Assembly (NCBI GenBank): GCA_965198715.1
Contig: CBDAPV010000002.1
Coordinates: 868,001 to 932,000 of the forward strand
Reading direction: 5' to 3'
DNA: 64,000 nt
From: RH-AL1 sp965198715
GTDB lineage: Bacteria > Pseudomonadota > Alphaproteobacteria > Rhizobiales > Beijerinckiaceae
Shown: positions 8,108 to 17,559 of the stretch, one piece after another
Layout of the letters: each line of letters starts with the position of its first letter
Numbering within the stretch: the stretch's first letter is position 1
The notes under the pieces: generated by a model
The model's database searches: none
What the model was told of the DNA's origin: nothing
What the model saw: only the letters and a program-made list of their open reading frames with translations
Program-made: the position numbers and the translations under genes

Positions 8108-8863
8108 TCACAGCACCCGCGCGAACAAACCGAGCATCCATCCCACCGCCTGCCCGAACAATTGGGGATCGTACCTCGGCCCCTCGTCGCGCAGGAAGGC
8201 GTGGGCGGCGTTGACCTCGTGCCACTCGTAGCGGGCGCCGACCGCCTCGAGGCGGGCGCGGATGGCCTCGCGGCCGGTGAAGGGGACGTGGGGGTCCTGG
8301 CGGCCGAACACGAACAGGGTCTCGGCTTTCAGCGCGTCGAGCCGGGCGAGGGTGCCGTCGGGCTGGCCGGCGTCGCGCGATTCGCGGCCGAGCGTGCCGG
8401 AATGGACGTCGGTCGGGTAGAAGCAGGCGGCGGCCGAAACCGAGGGATCGAGCGCGGCGCGCAGCGCGAGGTGGCCGCCCAGGCACACGCCCAGCGTGGC
8501 GAGGCGGCCGGTGCAGGCGGGGTGCGCGGCCAGCGCCGCGAGGCCGGCGCGGGCGTCGGCATCGTGGGCGGCGACGGGCTTGGCGAACTTGAGCGCATTG
8601 CCGCGCTCGGTGCCGGCGGGATCGTAGGCCAGCACCGTGCCCGGCGCCTCGTACTCGTGGTAGACCTCCGGCACGCCGACGACGAAGCCGTGCCCCGCCA
8701 CCAGCGCGGCGAGGCGGCGGATCGGGTCCGTCACCTGGTAGATCTCCGAGAAGAACAGCACGCCGGGGTAGGTGCCGTCGGCGGCGGGGCGGAACAGGTG
8801 CAGGCGCATGGGGCCTGAGCCGGGCACGGGCACGTCGAGGGTCTCGTCGCCGCGCAGGATCAT
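8108..8863 (-). CDS. Dienelactone hydrolase family protein
   Basis: A 251-residue alpha/beta hydrolase of the dienelactone hydrolase family. The nucleophile motif 'GVCLGGH' (Cys about residue 126) has the cysteine typical of the family. The acid 'GRQDPHVP' and histidine 'NAAHAFLRDEGPR' complete the Cys-Asp-His triad. Other signs are the 'YPGVLFFSEIYQV' early strand and the 'VPEVYHEYE' loop. Such enzymes hydrolyse lactones or small esters; the actual substrate is unknown, and no catechol-pathway genes lie nearby. Start ATG 8863. Appears monocistronic. Confidence 0.88.
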   Translation of the reverse strand: MILRGDETLDVPVPGSGPMRLHLFRPAADGTYPGVLFFSEIYQVTDPIRRLAALVAGHGFVVGVPEVYHEYEAPGTVLAYDPAGTERGNALKFAKPVAAHDADARAGLAALAAHPACTGRLATLGVCLGGHLALRAALDPSVSAAACFYPTDVHSGTLGRESRDAGQPDGTLARLDALKAETLFVFGRQDPHVPFTGREAIRARLEAVGARYEWHEVNAAHAFLRDEGPRYDPQLFGQAVGWMLGLFARVL

Positions 8864-9636
8864 GGCCGGAGGCTCCGGGCTAGGGTCTCGCCGACGTCGG
8901 CGTAGCCGTCCTTCGAAGGGACGGCCTTCCCAAACTCATCTCTTTTTTCGTGTCAAGGACGCGTCCAGAGCCGGCGCCGACTCCGCCGGTCGCAGATCCT
9001 TGGCACGAAAAGGGGATGGGTCCTGCCGCCGTGCCTTCCTGGCTGGGCCGCGCGGTCGCGCCTTCGCCGGCGCGCGTCCTCCCAGGTGGGCTTCAATCCG
9101 GGTTCGCGTAGCGCGCGCCCCCACAAGACCGCGGCTGACACGGAACCCGCCGTCCTCCCGGTCATTTTACCTCCAACCGGGATTGGTTGGGCCCGGTGGA
9201 TGACGCATGGTGGCGCAAAAAGGGGATGTGTGAACGCGAGGGGGTGTGTCCCGCACGCGGATCGGACGGCGTGGCGAGGAGGGGGCGCGAGACGGCCTGT
9301 TCGGTCGCGGCAGGACGCTCGGGCGTGGGGCGCGACGCATCGCGACGCAAAAAGCGCATGTGCGATCGCCGGGGGGTGTGTCCCCCCCCCCCCCCCGGCG
9401 CCGTGTCGCCGAGCGGCGACCTGATGCGGGGCGGCCTGTCCCGCAGAGGCTGCCCGGCGGTGCCAGCTCGCCTTCGGCCCGCTCATCTTGCGGTGCGCCG
9501 CCACCACCAGCGCTTACGCGCCCGGCCGGGCGACTGATGGCCGTCAACCCGACGCGCTCGTCGGCCCGGTCGGCGGAACGGTTGCGCGCCGCCCTTGTTC
9601 GCCGGCCTGACGCCACCGTCGGACGAGGATGCGGAC
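8864..9636. repeat. Repeat-rich intergenic region with C15 tract
   Basis: No convincing gene in about 770 bases. An inverted repeat pairs 8941–8960 with 8997–9015 (TTTTTTCGTGTCAAGG against CCTTGGCACGAAAAGG). Related direct copies begin GGC(A/G)C(G/A)AAAA: 9002–9027, 9212–9255 and 9344–9390. The last two continue into GGGGGTGTGTCCC. The third ends in an uninterrupted run of 15 C (9382–9396) after G6TGTGT, a sequence prone to slippage and to sequencing error. The organisation resembles dispersed intergenic palindromic elements rather than a CRISPR. Confidence 0.6.
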
Positions 9637-10455
9637 ATGCCCTTCATCAAGGCCAAGGACGGCACGCAGCTCTACTACAAGGATTGGGGGCAGGGTCGCC
9701 CCGTGGTGCTGATCCACGGCTGGCCGCTCGATGCCGACATGTGGGAGTACCAGGCCCCGGCGCTGGCCCATGCCGGGTTCCGCGTCATCGCCTACGACCG
9801 CCGCGGCTTCGGCCGCTCCGACCAGCCCTGGACCGGCTACGATTACGACACGATGGCCGACGACCTCGCCGCCGTGATGCAGGGGTTGGCGCTCAAGGAC
9901 GCGGCGCTGGTGGGCTTCTCCATGGGCGGCGGCGAGATCGCCCGCTACATGTCGCGCCACGGCGGCGCCGACGTGTCGAAGGCCGTGCTGGTCTCCTCGA
10001 TCTGCCCGTTCCTGCTGCAGACGGACGACCATCCCGACGGCGCGCCCAAGAGTGTCTTCGACGGCATGGTCGACGGGCTGAAGAAGGATCGGCCGAAGTT
10101 TTTGGCGGACTTCTCCAAGACCTTCTTCGGTGTCGGCCTGCTGTCCTCGCCGGTGTCGAGCGACCTTATCCAGTGGACCGACACCCTCGCCATGATGGCG
10201 AGCCCGAAGGCCACGATCGACTGCGTCCGCGCCTTCGGCGAGACCGACCTGCGGCCGGATATGGCCGCCTTCAAGGTGCCGACCCTGGTGATCCACGGCG
10301 ACGCCGACCAGACCGTGCCCTTCGGCATCTCCGGCAAGGTGGCGGCTGAGTTGATCGCCGACGCCGAGCTGAAGGTGTACGAGGGCGCGCCGCATGCCGT
10401 GCCCTTGACTCACCACGAGCGGCTGAACGAGGACCTGATCGCCTTCCTGCGCTGA
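9637..10455 (+). CDS. Alpha/beta hydrolase (chloroperoxidase/arylesterase type)
   Basis: A 272-residue alpha/beta hydrolase close to the cofactor-free haloperoxidase/arylesterase group. The oxyanion-hole 'HGWPLDADMW' follows the first strands; 'YDRRGFGRSDQP' is characteristic; the nucleophile elbow is 'GFSMGGGE' (Ser about 97). The acid lies in 'HGDADQTVP' and the histidine in 'GAPHAVPLTH'. The ATG at 9637 gives the canonical 'MPFIKAKDGTQLYYKDWG' N-terminus; an in-frame ATG 14 codons upstream lies in low-complexity repeat-flanking DNA and is less likely. Probably hydrolyses small esters; physiological substrate unknown. Confidence 0.88.
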   Translation: MPFIKAKDGTQLYYKDWGQGRPVVLIHGWPLDADMWEYQAPALAHAGFRVIAYDRRGFGRSDQPWTGYDYDTMADDLAAVMQGLALKDAALVGFSMGGGEIARYMSRHGGADVSKAVLVSSICPFLLQTDDHPDGAPKSVFDGMVDGLKKDRPKFLADFSKTFFGVGLLSSPVSSDLIQWTDTLAMMASPKATIDCVRAFGETDLRPDMAAFKVPTLVIHGDADQTVPFGISGKVAAELIADAELKVYEGAPHAVPLTHHERLNEDLIAFLR

Positions 10456-10459
10456 GGTC

Positions 10460-11068
10460 CTACTTCTCCCGTCGCGGCAGTTTCAGCGCGACGGGATCGC
10501 TCTCCAGCAGCGCGTAGAGCAGGTGATCCTGCCACAGACCGTTGATGCGGAGATAGGCGCGCGCCATGCCCTCGCGCTGGAAATTGGTGCGCTCCAGCAG
10601 GCGGATGGAGGCGTCGTTGGCCGGCAGGCAGGCGGCCTCGATGCGGTGGAGGCGCAGCGAGGAAAACGCGAAGCCGGTGGCGGCGCGCACCGCGCGGGCC
10701 ATCCAGCCCTGGCCGGCGAAGGGCTGGCCCATCCAGTAGCCGAGCGTGGTGGACTGGGCGACGCCGCGCTTGACCTGGCCGAAGGTCAGGCCGCCGAGCA
10801 GGGCGTCGTCGCACTCGCGGAACACCAGGAAAGGGTAGGCGTCGTCGTTCTCGATCTCGGTGGCGTGGCGGCGCAGGCGGCGGCGGAAGGCGGCGCGAGT
10901 GAGGTCGTCGGCCGGCCAGGTCGGCTCCCACGGCGAGAGGAAGGTGCGCGACAGGTGGCGCAGCGCCGCCCATTGGTCGAAATCGCTCATCTCGGCGGGG
11001 CGCAGGTAGACCCCATCGCCGCGCACGAAGGTGGCGCTGTCGCGGATCAGCGTGCGGAACAGCGCCAT
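10460..11068 (-). CDS. GNAT N-acetyltransferase, RimJ/RimL-like
   Basis: A 202-residue GNAT acyltransferase of the RimJ group, which transfers acetyl from acetyl-CoA to N-terminal amines of proteins. Seen in sequence: 'VYLRPAEMSDFDQWAALR' near the N-terminus, the 'YWMGQPFAGQGWM..AV' acetyl-CoA loop (Q/RxxGxG/A type), and 'RIEAACLPANDASIRLLERTNFQREG'. It lies last in a minus-strand run thrC–M16 peptidase–GNAT, and its ATG shares one base with the M16 stop (TGATG). The same neighbour order is common in rhizobial genomes. Its protein substrate is unknown. Confidence 0.87.
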   Translation of the reverse strand: MALFRTLIRDSATFVRGDGVYLRPAEMSDFDQWAALRHLSRTFLSPWEPTWPADDLTRAAFRRRLRRHATEIENDDAYPFLVFRECDDALLGGLTFGQVKRGVAQSTTLGYWMGQPFAGQGWMARAVRAATGFAFSSLRLHRIEAACLPANDASIRLLERTNFQREGMARAYLRINGLWQDHLLYALLESDPVALKLPRREK

Positions 11069-12342
11069 CAGGCGTGGCCCGCGATGCGTGCTCCGACCTG
11101 GTCCGGGCGGAGCACCTTGGCCACCGGGCCGATGGCGGCGACGGTGGCGGGGCTGGCCAGCGCCCGCGCCCCGGCGGCGCGCACGGCGGCGACGTCGAGG
11201 CCCTCGATGGCGGCGACCACCTCGTCGCGCGGCAGCACCCGGCCGAAGGCCAGCAGCTGGCGCGCGACCTGCTCGGCGCGGGCGCCGGGCGATTCCAGGG
11301 CGGCCAGCAGCGAGACCTTCATCTGCGCCTTGGCGCGGCCGATCTCGGCCTCGGTGAGGTCGTGGGCGGCCTGCGCCACGGCGTCGAGCGACACCGCCAT
11401 GAGCTCAATCACGTCGCGCGCGCCGGTGGCGGCGTAGAAGCCCAGCAGGCCGGTGTCTGCGTAGGACCAGTGGAACGCGTTGATGGCGTAGCAGAGCCCG
11501 CGCTCCTCGCGCACGTCGGCGTAGAGGCGCGAGGAGGCGCCGCCGCCCACCGCGTTGGCGAAGACCTGCAGCGCGTAATGCCCGGGGTCTGTGTAGGCCA
11601 GGCCCTGCCAGCCGACCATGATCTGGGCCTGCTCGAGCCGGCGCCTGAGGCGCTGCTCGCCGCCGGTATAGCGCGCCGGGGCAGGGGCAGGCGCGGCCGG
11701 CTCGGCGCCGCCCTCGAGCGCGGCGAAGCGGGCGGCGGCCTCGTCGCAGATGCGGGCGTGCTCGACCCGCCCGGCGGCGGCGACGATCGTGGCGGGCGCG
11801 CGATAATGCCGGCCGAGATAGGCGCCGACCGTGTCGCGGGTGAAGCCGGCGACGCTCTCGGGCGTGCCGAGGATGGCGCGCCCTATCGGCTGGTCGGCGT
11901 AGGCGGCGGCACCGAAGAGGTCGTGGACGAGGTCGTCGGGCGTGTCCTCGACGGCGCCGATCTCCTGCAGGATGACGCCCTTCTCGCGCTCCAAGTCGGT
12001 CTCGGCGAAAGTCGATTGGGTCAGGATATCGGCGAGAATGTCGAGGGCGAGCGGCGCGTCGCCGGCGAGCACGTGGGCGTAATAGGCGGTCTGCTCGACG
12101 CCTGTGGCGGCGTTGAGGTCGCCGCCGACGGCCTCGATCTCCTCATTGATGGCGCGGGCGGAACGGCGGTGCGTGCCCTTGAAGGCCATGTGCTCGAGCA
12201 GGTGCGACAGGCCCTGCTCGGCGTCGCTCTCGTGGCGCGAACCGGCTCCGATCCAGACGCCGAGCGAGACTGTCTCGAGGTGCGGGATGGCGTCGGTGAC
12301 GACGCGCAGGCCGCCCGGCAGCTCGGTGATCTCGATCGTCAC
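11068..12342 (-). CDS. M16-family zinc peptidase (processing-peptidase-like)
   Basis: A 424-residue metallopeptidase of family M16, similar to the mitochondrial processing peptidase beta subunit and the PqqF/YmxG group. The inverted zinc motif is 'HLLEHMAFKGT' (HxxEH), with the distal Glu in 'ETDLEREKGVILQE'. Two M16 domains are present, the second with the glycine-rich 'VGGGASSRLYADVREERGLCY' signature. The start is GTG 12342, overlapping the thrC stop as GTGA. Expected to be cytosolic and to degrade small peptides. It has no obvious functional link to threonine synthesis, but the linkage to thrC is conserved in alphaproteobacteria. Confidence 0.92.
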   Translation of the reverse strand: MTIEITELPGGLRVVTDAIPHLETVSLGVWIGAGSRHESDAEQGLSHLLEHMAFKGTHRRSARAINEEIEAVGGDLNAATGVEQTAYYAHVLAGDAPLALDILADILTQSTFAETDLEREKGVILQEIGAVEDTPDDLVHDLFGAAAYADQPIGRAILGTPESVAGFTRDTVGAYLGRHYRAPATIVAAAGRVEHARICDEAAARFAALEGGAEPAAPAPAPARYTGGEQRLRRRLEQAQIMVGWQGLAYTDPGHYALQVFANAVGGGASSRLYADVREERGLCYAINAFHWSYADTGLLGFYAATGARDVIELMAVSLDAVAQAAHDLTEAEIGRAKAQMKVSLLAALESPGARAEQVARQLLAFGRVLPRDEVVAAIEGLDVAAVRAAGARALASPATVAAIGPVAKVLRPDQVGARIAGHA

Positions 12343-13781
12343 GACGCGGACTTCAGCGCACGCCCGGCATCGACCTTGTCGCGGATGAAGCGCTCGATGG
12401 CGCCCTGGTCGTTGGGAACGACCGTGAAGCGCTCCTGGCGGCCGAGCAGCTCGGCAAGGTGCGCCGGCAGCGGCGGGCGGATGCCGATGGCGCGCTCGAT
12501 CGCATCGGGGAATTTCGCGGCATGGGCGGTGCCCAACACCACCATTGGCGTCGCCGGATCTTTGGCCTGGACCTGGCGGGCGACGTGCAGGCCAACGGCG
12601 GTGTGCGGGTCGACCAGCTCGCCGGCCTGGTGCCAGCAGCGCGCGATCTCGGCGGCGGTCTCGTCCTCGCCGGTGGCGCCGGCGTCGAACTCCTGGCGCA
12701 AGGCGTCGAGCGTGGCGGCGGGCAGCGTGAAGCCCCGCGACTGCTTGAGCGTGTCCATCTCGGCGCGGATGCGGGCGCCGTCACGGCCGGAGAGTTCGAA
12801 AAGCAGGCGCTCGAAGTTCGACGAGACCTGGATGTCCATCGAGGGCGACATGGTTTGGCTGACGCCGCGCTGCTCGTAGCGCCCGTCTTCCAGAGCACGC
12901 ACCAGGATGTCATTCTCGTTGGTGGCGATGACGAGACGCTCGATTGGCAGGCCCATGCGCTTGGCGATCCATCCCGCGAGGATGTCGCCGAAATTGCCGG
13001 TGGGCACGGTGTAGCTGATCTTGCGGTGCGGCGCGCCGAGCGCCACGGCGCTCGTGAAATAGTACACCGTCTGCGCCAGCACGCGGGCCCAGTTGATCGA
13101 ATTGACGCCGGAGAGGCCGTACTCGTCGCGAAAGGTGGCGTGGTTGAAGAGCGCCTTCACCGCCGCCTGGCAATCGTCGAACGTACCCTCCAGCGCCACG
13201 ACGTGGATGTTGTCGCCCTCGGCCGTCGTCATCTGCCGGCGCTGCACCGGGCTGACGCGCTCGTGGGGGTAGAAGATCACGACGTCGATGTTCTTCAACC
13301 CGCGGAACGCCTCGATGGCCGCGGCGCCGGTGTCGCCCGACGTCGCGCCGACGATCGTGGCGTGCTGTCCCCGACGCGTCAGCGCGTGCTCCATGAGCCG
13401 GGCGAGCAGCTGCATCGCCAGGTCCTTGAAGGCCAGCGTCGGCCCGTGGAAGAGCTCGAGCACGAAGAGGTTGTCGTCGACCTGCGCCAGCGGCGTGATG
13501 GCCGGGTGGCGGAAATCCTTCAGCCCGATCTCGATCATGCCGGCGAGCGTGGTCGCGTCGAGGTCGCCACCGAGAAACGGCGTCAACACTGCGCTCGCCA
13601 CCTCCGCGTAGGGCTTGCCGGCGAAGCTCGCGATCTCTTCGGGCGAGAGCCGCGGATAATGCTGCGGCAGGTACAGCCCGCCATCGCGCGCGAGGCCGGC
13701 GAGCATGGCCTCGGTGAAGCCCAGGGTCGGCGCCTCGCCGCGTGTGGAAATGTACCTCAAGACCTTATCCGCTTCATCCAC
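12339..13781 (-). CDS. thrC: Threonine synthase
   Basis: PLP enzyme converting O-phosphohomoserine to threonine, the last step of threonine biosynthesis. Key sequence: 'YISTRGEAP' near the N-terminus, the PLP lysine in 'PTLAFKDLAMQ', the phosphate-binding 'GATSGDTG' and 'VPTGNFGDILAG'. Length (about 473–480) fits the family. The listed start is GTG 13781; the family normally begins at (M)RYISTRG, which would correspond to TTG 13760, so the true start may be seven codons later. Its substrate-supplying partner thrB lies about 2 kb away on the opposite strand, with SURF1, DUF983 and DUF502 between. Confidence 0.95.
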   Translation of the reverse strand: MDEADKVLRYISTRGEAPTLGFTEAMLAGLARDGGLYLPQHYPRLSPEEIASFAGKPYAEVASAVLTPFLGGDLDATTLAGMIEIGLKDFRHPAITPLAQVDDNLFVLELFHGPTLAFKDLAMQLLARLMEHALTRRGQHATIVGATSGDTGAAAIEAFRGLKNIDVVIFYPHERVSPVQRRQMTTAEGDNIHVVALEGTFDDCQAAVKALFNHATFRDEYGLSGVNSINWARVLAQTVYYFTSAVALGAPHRKISYTVPTGNFGDILAGWIAKRMGLPIERLVIATNENDILVRALEDGRYEQRGVSQTMSPSMDIQVSSNFERLLFELSGRDGARIRAEMDTLKQSRGFTLPAATLDALRQEFDAGATGEDETAAEIARCWHQAGELVDPHTAVGLHVARQVQAKDPATPMVVLGTAHAAKFPDAIERAIGIRPPLPAHLAELLGRQERFTVVPNDQGAIERFIRDKVDAGRALKSAS

Positions 13782-13797
13782 GTCGCTTTAGCGTCCG

Positions 13798-14592
13798 TCA
13801 GCCGCTGGACGGACTGGCGGCCTCGCCACCAACCTCGTCGCGAGAAGTGTCGGCCAGCTGCGACGGGTCCGTGAGGCGCTTCCACACGTAGCTCACAAAG
13901 ACGGTGAAAAGCCCGAGCGCAAGCCCGAACCACGTCAGCGCGTAGGAGAAATGATTGTTGGGCACCTCGACGATCGTGTCGCCGCCCTTGGGCCAGCCGC
14001 CGGGATTGGGGGTGCCATCGGCGTCGACCACAAACGGCGCGGCGTCGTTGAGCTCGAAATGGGTGGCGATCTCCGCCGGGTCGCGCGTGTAGAAGCGGTC
14101 CTTGCCCGGCTCGTCGGCAGGGGTGAAGGGGTTGCGGGCTTCCGGCGGGCGCATCAGGCCGACCACGGTGACCGTGCCGGAAGGCTGGCCGGCCGCCCGC
14201 GTCGCCGGGTCGCGGCGCTCGGCCGGCACGGAGCCGCGATCGACCAACACCGTGCCGCCGCCGCTGGCGAGAGCGAGCGGGGTCAGGACATGGTAGACTG
14301 GCCCGTCGGCGGAGGCGCGCAGGATGTAGGCCTCCTTGGCGTTTTCGAAGCGGCCGGCGAGGGTGACGCGGCGATACTCGTAATCGTCGGGCTTCAGCGC
14401 GTCCCAGGTGCCGGGCGGTGGCAGAGGCTGCGGCGCGGCCTTGGTACGCCCCTCGATGCGGGCGACGATCGCATCTTTCCAGGCGAGGCGCTCAAGCTGC
14501 CAGATGCCGAGCCCGACGAGGAACGCGCCGATGACGAGGGTGAAGATCGCGGGGACCACGAGGGGCTGCAGGCGGGAACGGTCGATCGTCAT
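13798..14592 (-). CDS. SURF1-family cytochrome oxidase assembly protein
   Basis: A 264-residue membrane protein that assists haem a insertion and assembly of aa3-type cytochrome c oxidase. An N-terminal helix (about 11–33) carries 'GIWQLERLAWK'. The central periplasmic domain has 'RVTLAGRFE', 'YHVLTPLAL' and 'VLVDRGSVP'. The end of the domain, 'NNHFSYALTWFGLALGLFTVFVSYVWKR', forms the second helix and is diagnostic. Start ATG 14592 overlaps the DUF983 stop (ATGA). Sixteen bases separate its stop from thrC. DUF983–SURF1 normally follows the cytochrome oxidase operon, but no oxidase subunit genes are in the window. Confidence 0.92.
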   Translation of the reverse strand: MTIDRSRLQPLVVPAIFTLVIGAFLVGLGIWQLERLAWKDAIVARIEGRTKAAPQPLPPPGTWDALKPDDYEYRRVTLAGRFENAKEAYILRASADGPVYHVLTPLALASGGGTVLVDRGSVPAERRDPATRAAGQPSGTVTVVGLMRPPEARNPFTPADEPGKDRFYTRDPAEIATHFELNDAAPFVVDADGTPNPGGWPKGGDTIVEVPNNHFSYALTWFGLALGLFTVFVSYVWKRLTDPSQLADTSRDEVGGEAASPSSG

Positions 14593-14978
14593 GGCTCGAA
14601 ACGGCCCTGCTCGGCCTTGTTGGTAAACTGCAGGGCGGTGAGCAGCCCCTTGATCGGGCGGATCATGCCGACGATCAGCAGCGACCCGACGACGAGCAGC
14701 ACCGCGTAGACCCAGAACGACGGCTCGTAGGCGACCTGCACCCAGACGCCGACGGCGAGCAGGACGAAGCCGCCGATGAATGAGGCGAAGAACGCCGGAC
14801 CGTCGCCGGTGTCGGCCTTGGTGAGGTCGAGGCTGCACACCGGGCAGATCGTCTTCAGCGCCAGGAAGCCGTCGAAGATGCTGCCCTTGCCGCAACGCGG
14901 ACAACGGCCCGCCAACCCCGCCGCGAAAGCCGAAGGCTGGACGGGAGCAGCGGTGGGGCCGGGAGGCGCGTCGGACAT
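14589..14978 (-). CDS. DUF983 membrane protein
   Basis: A 129-residue protein with a zinc-ribbon-like N-terminus (two CxxC pairs in 'GRCPRCGKGSIF' and 'TICPVCSLDL') followed by two transmembrane helices (about 63–82 and 87–107). This matches DUF983, a family found beside cytochrome c oxidase genes in alphaproteobacteria and thought to relate to oxidase biogenesis. I chose ATG 14978, which gives a conventional 'MSDAPPGP' start just before the zinc ribbon. It is translationally coupled to SURF1 and divergent from DUF502 across about 240 bases likely to contain both promoters. Confidence 0.88.
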   Translation of the reverse strand: MSDAPPGPTAAPVQPSAFAAGLAGRCPRCGKGSIFDGFLALKTICPVCSLDLTKADTGDGPAFFASFIGGFVLLAVGVWVQVAYEPSFWVYAVLLVVGSLLIVGMIRPIKGLLTALQFTNKAEQGRFEP

Positions 14979-15217
14979 CCTCGATATATGGACCGGAGCC
15001 GGGGAAATACAGCCGTAGCTTGGTGCTCGACGCCGCATATCGGCCTTCGGCGAGACATCGGCTGGTCACGGCGAAGTTTCGATTGGCCCACGGCTTCTTC
15101 CGCTCTAGCGGCACGGCTCCTGCTGCGATGCACGGGCGCCGCTTCCAACCGGTCGCCCATTCCAACCGGCAGCCTTGTCCAGTAGAAGCTTCGAACAACG
15201 CGGTGGGGGCCAACAGC

Positions 15218-15967
15218 ATGACCAAAGCGTCGCCGGCGATCTCGCCCGGTGCCGCACCGCGTCCGAAAGGACCGCGGATCGGTGCGCGCATCCGGACCTG
15301 GTTCCTGACCGGCATCGTAGTCGCCGGCCCTCTCGTGCTCACCGGCTTCATCACATGGTGGTTCGTCGACACCGTCGACAACGCGGTGCGCAAGGTGGTG
15401 CCGGTGCGCTTCTGGCCGGACAATTACCTGCCGGTGCCGCTGCCGGGCTTCGGCGTGATCTTCGCCTTCGTCGGCCTCACCCTGCTCGGCTTCGTCACCG
15501 CCAACATCGTCGGACGCACCCTGATCTCTTTCGGCGAGCAGCTGCTCGACCGCACCCCGGTGATCCGCTCGATCTATCGCGGCGCCAAGCAGATCTTTGA
15601 GACCCTGTTCTCGCAGACCGGCACCTCGTTCCGCCGCGTGGGTCTCGTGCAGTTCCCGGTGCCGGGGCAATGGACGGTGGTGTTCATCTCCGCGCCGCCC
15701 TCGGCCACGATCGACGCGCACCTGCCGCAGGACCAGGGCGAGCGCGTCTCGGTGTTCCTGCCCTGCGCGCCCAACCCGACGACGGGATTCTACTTCTACC
15801 TGTCGGCGCGTGACGTCATCGAGATCGACGTCACGCCCGAGGATGCCGCCAAGCTCATCATGTCTTGCGGCCTGATCCAGCCCGAAGGGCAGGCGACTCT
15901 CGCCGCGCTCGCCGAGGCCAATCGCGCGAAGTCGGCCGCGGCCGACAAGACGCCGTCTCTCGTTTAG
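15218..15967 (+). CDS. DUF502 inner-membrane protein
   Basis: A 249-residue DUF502 protein with two N-terminal transmembrane helices ('WFLTGIVVAGPLVLTGFITWWFV' and 'GFGVIFAFVGLTLLGFVTANI') and a cytoplasmic domain with the family motifs 'RTPVIRSIYRGAKQI', 'PNPTTGFYFYLSARDV' and 'PEDAAKLIMSCGLI'. The ATG at 15218 is preceded by GGGGG about 10 bases upstream; longer upstream starts read through the divergent promoter region and lack homology. Function unknown. It is followed 16 bases later by thrB and probably forms an operon with thrB and rnhA. Confidence 0.9.
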   Translation: MTKASPAISPGAAPRPKGPRIGARIRTWFLTGIVVAGPLVLTGFITWWFVDTVDNAVRKVVPVRFWPDNYLPVPLPGFGVIFAFVGLTLLGFVTANIVGRTLISFGEQLLDRTPVIRSIYRGAKQIFETLFSQTGTSFRRVGLVQFPVPGQWTVVFISAPPSATIDAHLPQDQGERVSVFLPCAPNPTTGFYFYLSARDVIEIDVTPEDAAKLIMSCGLIQPEGQATLAALAEANRAKSAAADKTPSLV

Positions 15968-15983
15968 CCCGGATACCAGCACC

Positions 15984-16942
15984 TTGGCCGTCTACACGGA
16001 AGTCTCGGACGAGGAGCTCGCAGCCTTTCTCGCCGCCTACGACATCGGCCGCCCGCTCAGTATGAAAGGTATCGCAGAAGGCGTTGAGAACTCGAATTTC
16101 CTGCTTCATGCCGAGGCCGGCTCCTTCATCCTGACGCTCTACGAGCGGCGCACCCGCCTCGAGGACCTGCCGTTCTTTCTCGGCCTGATGGAGCATCTCT
16201 CGGCCAAGGGCCTGTCCTGCCCGCAACCGGTCAGGACCCGCGGCGGCGACGCCCTGGGGCGGCTCGCCGGCCGTCCCGCCGCCATGGTCAGCTTCCTCGA
16301 AGGCCTGTCGGTGCGCCGTCCCTCGCTCGCCCATTGCGCCGCCGCTGGCGCCGCGCTGGCCGACCTGCACCGCTACGGTGCCGATTTTCCCGCTGCGCGA
16401 CCCAATGCGCTGTCGCTCGACGCCTGGGCGCCACTGTTCGAGATGTCGCGGTCGCGCGCGGAGGAGGTGGCGCCGGGGCTGACCCGGCTCATCGACGACG
16501 AGCTTGCCTTTTTGCAAGCGAACTGGCCGCGCGACCTTCCGGGCGGCGTCATCCACGCGGACCTTTTCCCCGACAACGTGCTGTTCCTGGGTGAGGCGGC
16601 CGGCCTGATCGACTTCTACTTCGCCTGCACCGATGCTTACGCCTACGATCTCGCGATCTGCCTTAACGCCTGGTGCTTCGAGCCGGACGGGTCCTACAAC
16701 GCCACCAAGGCCGGCGGCATGATCTCGGCCTACCAGGCGCATCGCCGGCTGGGTCCGGCCGAGGTCGCGGCGCTGCCGGTACTGGCGCGCGGCGCTGCGC
16801 TGCGTTTCGCCCTGACGCGGCTCGTCGACTGGCTCAACGTGCCGCCCGGCGCGCTGGTGCAGCCCAAGGACCCGGCGGAATACATTGGCAAGCTGCGCTT
16901 CCACCAGCGCGTTGCTGGCCCCGGCGAGTTGGGGATCGCCTG

Positions 16943-16943
<1 letters not shown>
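15984..16943 (+). CDS. thrB: Homoserine kinase (APH-fold type)
   Basis: A 319-residue kinase phosphorylating homoserine for threonine synthesis. It is the alphaproteobacterial type with an aminoglycoside-phosphotransferase fold, not the GHMP-type ThrB of enterobacteria. Evidence: the canonical start 'MAVYTEVSDEEL', the 'GIAEGVENSNF' nucleotide loop, the catalytic loop 'HADLFPDNVLF' and the metal-binding 'GLIDFYFACTDAYAYDLAI'. The start codon is TTG 15984. Its stop shares one base with the rnhA start (TGATG). The thrB–rnhA pair is a common rhizobial arrangement. Confidence 0.95.
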
Positions 16944-17413
<470 letters not shown>

Positions 17414-17559
17414 TCCACGCGCGATGCACTTGAAAGCCCGAGGCGCATCGATCGACATCGTTCCGAGGCGCCGCAGGCGAACCCGAAACCTGTGCTCTTC
17501 CGGGCCGCTGGTGAGGCTCACCGGTTCCGGATCTTCGCTTCGCTCGTCAGGAGTGACGT
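17414..17559. repeat. Convergent intergenic region with repeat-like palindromes
   Basis: Between the convergent rnhA and asmA ends. The stretch reads 'GAACCCGAAACC ... GGTTCCGGATC', then 'TTCGCTTCGCTCGTCAGGAGTGACG', with a small hairpin (GGTGA-GGC-TCACC) in the middle. Compositionally it resembles dispersed alphaproteobacterial intergenic repeats, but no second full copy is seen in the window. It may also serve as a bidirectional terminator. No gene seen. Confidence 0.35.

Noticed and set aside
8941..9396. Possible CRISPR array
   Set aside because: Only three diverged copies with irregular spacing and no cas genes in the window.
8953..9507. Minus-strand frames with repeated THPLxFxxPLF-like peptides
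   Set aside because: The peptide repeats come from the DNA repeats and the C15 tract. No ribosome site or family was found.
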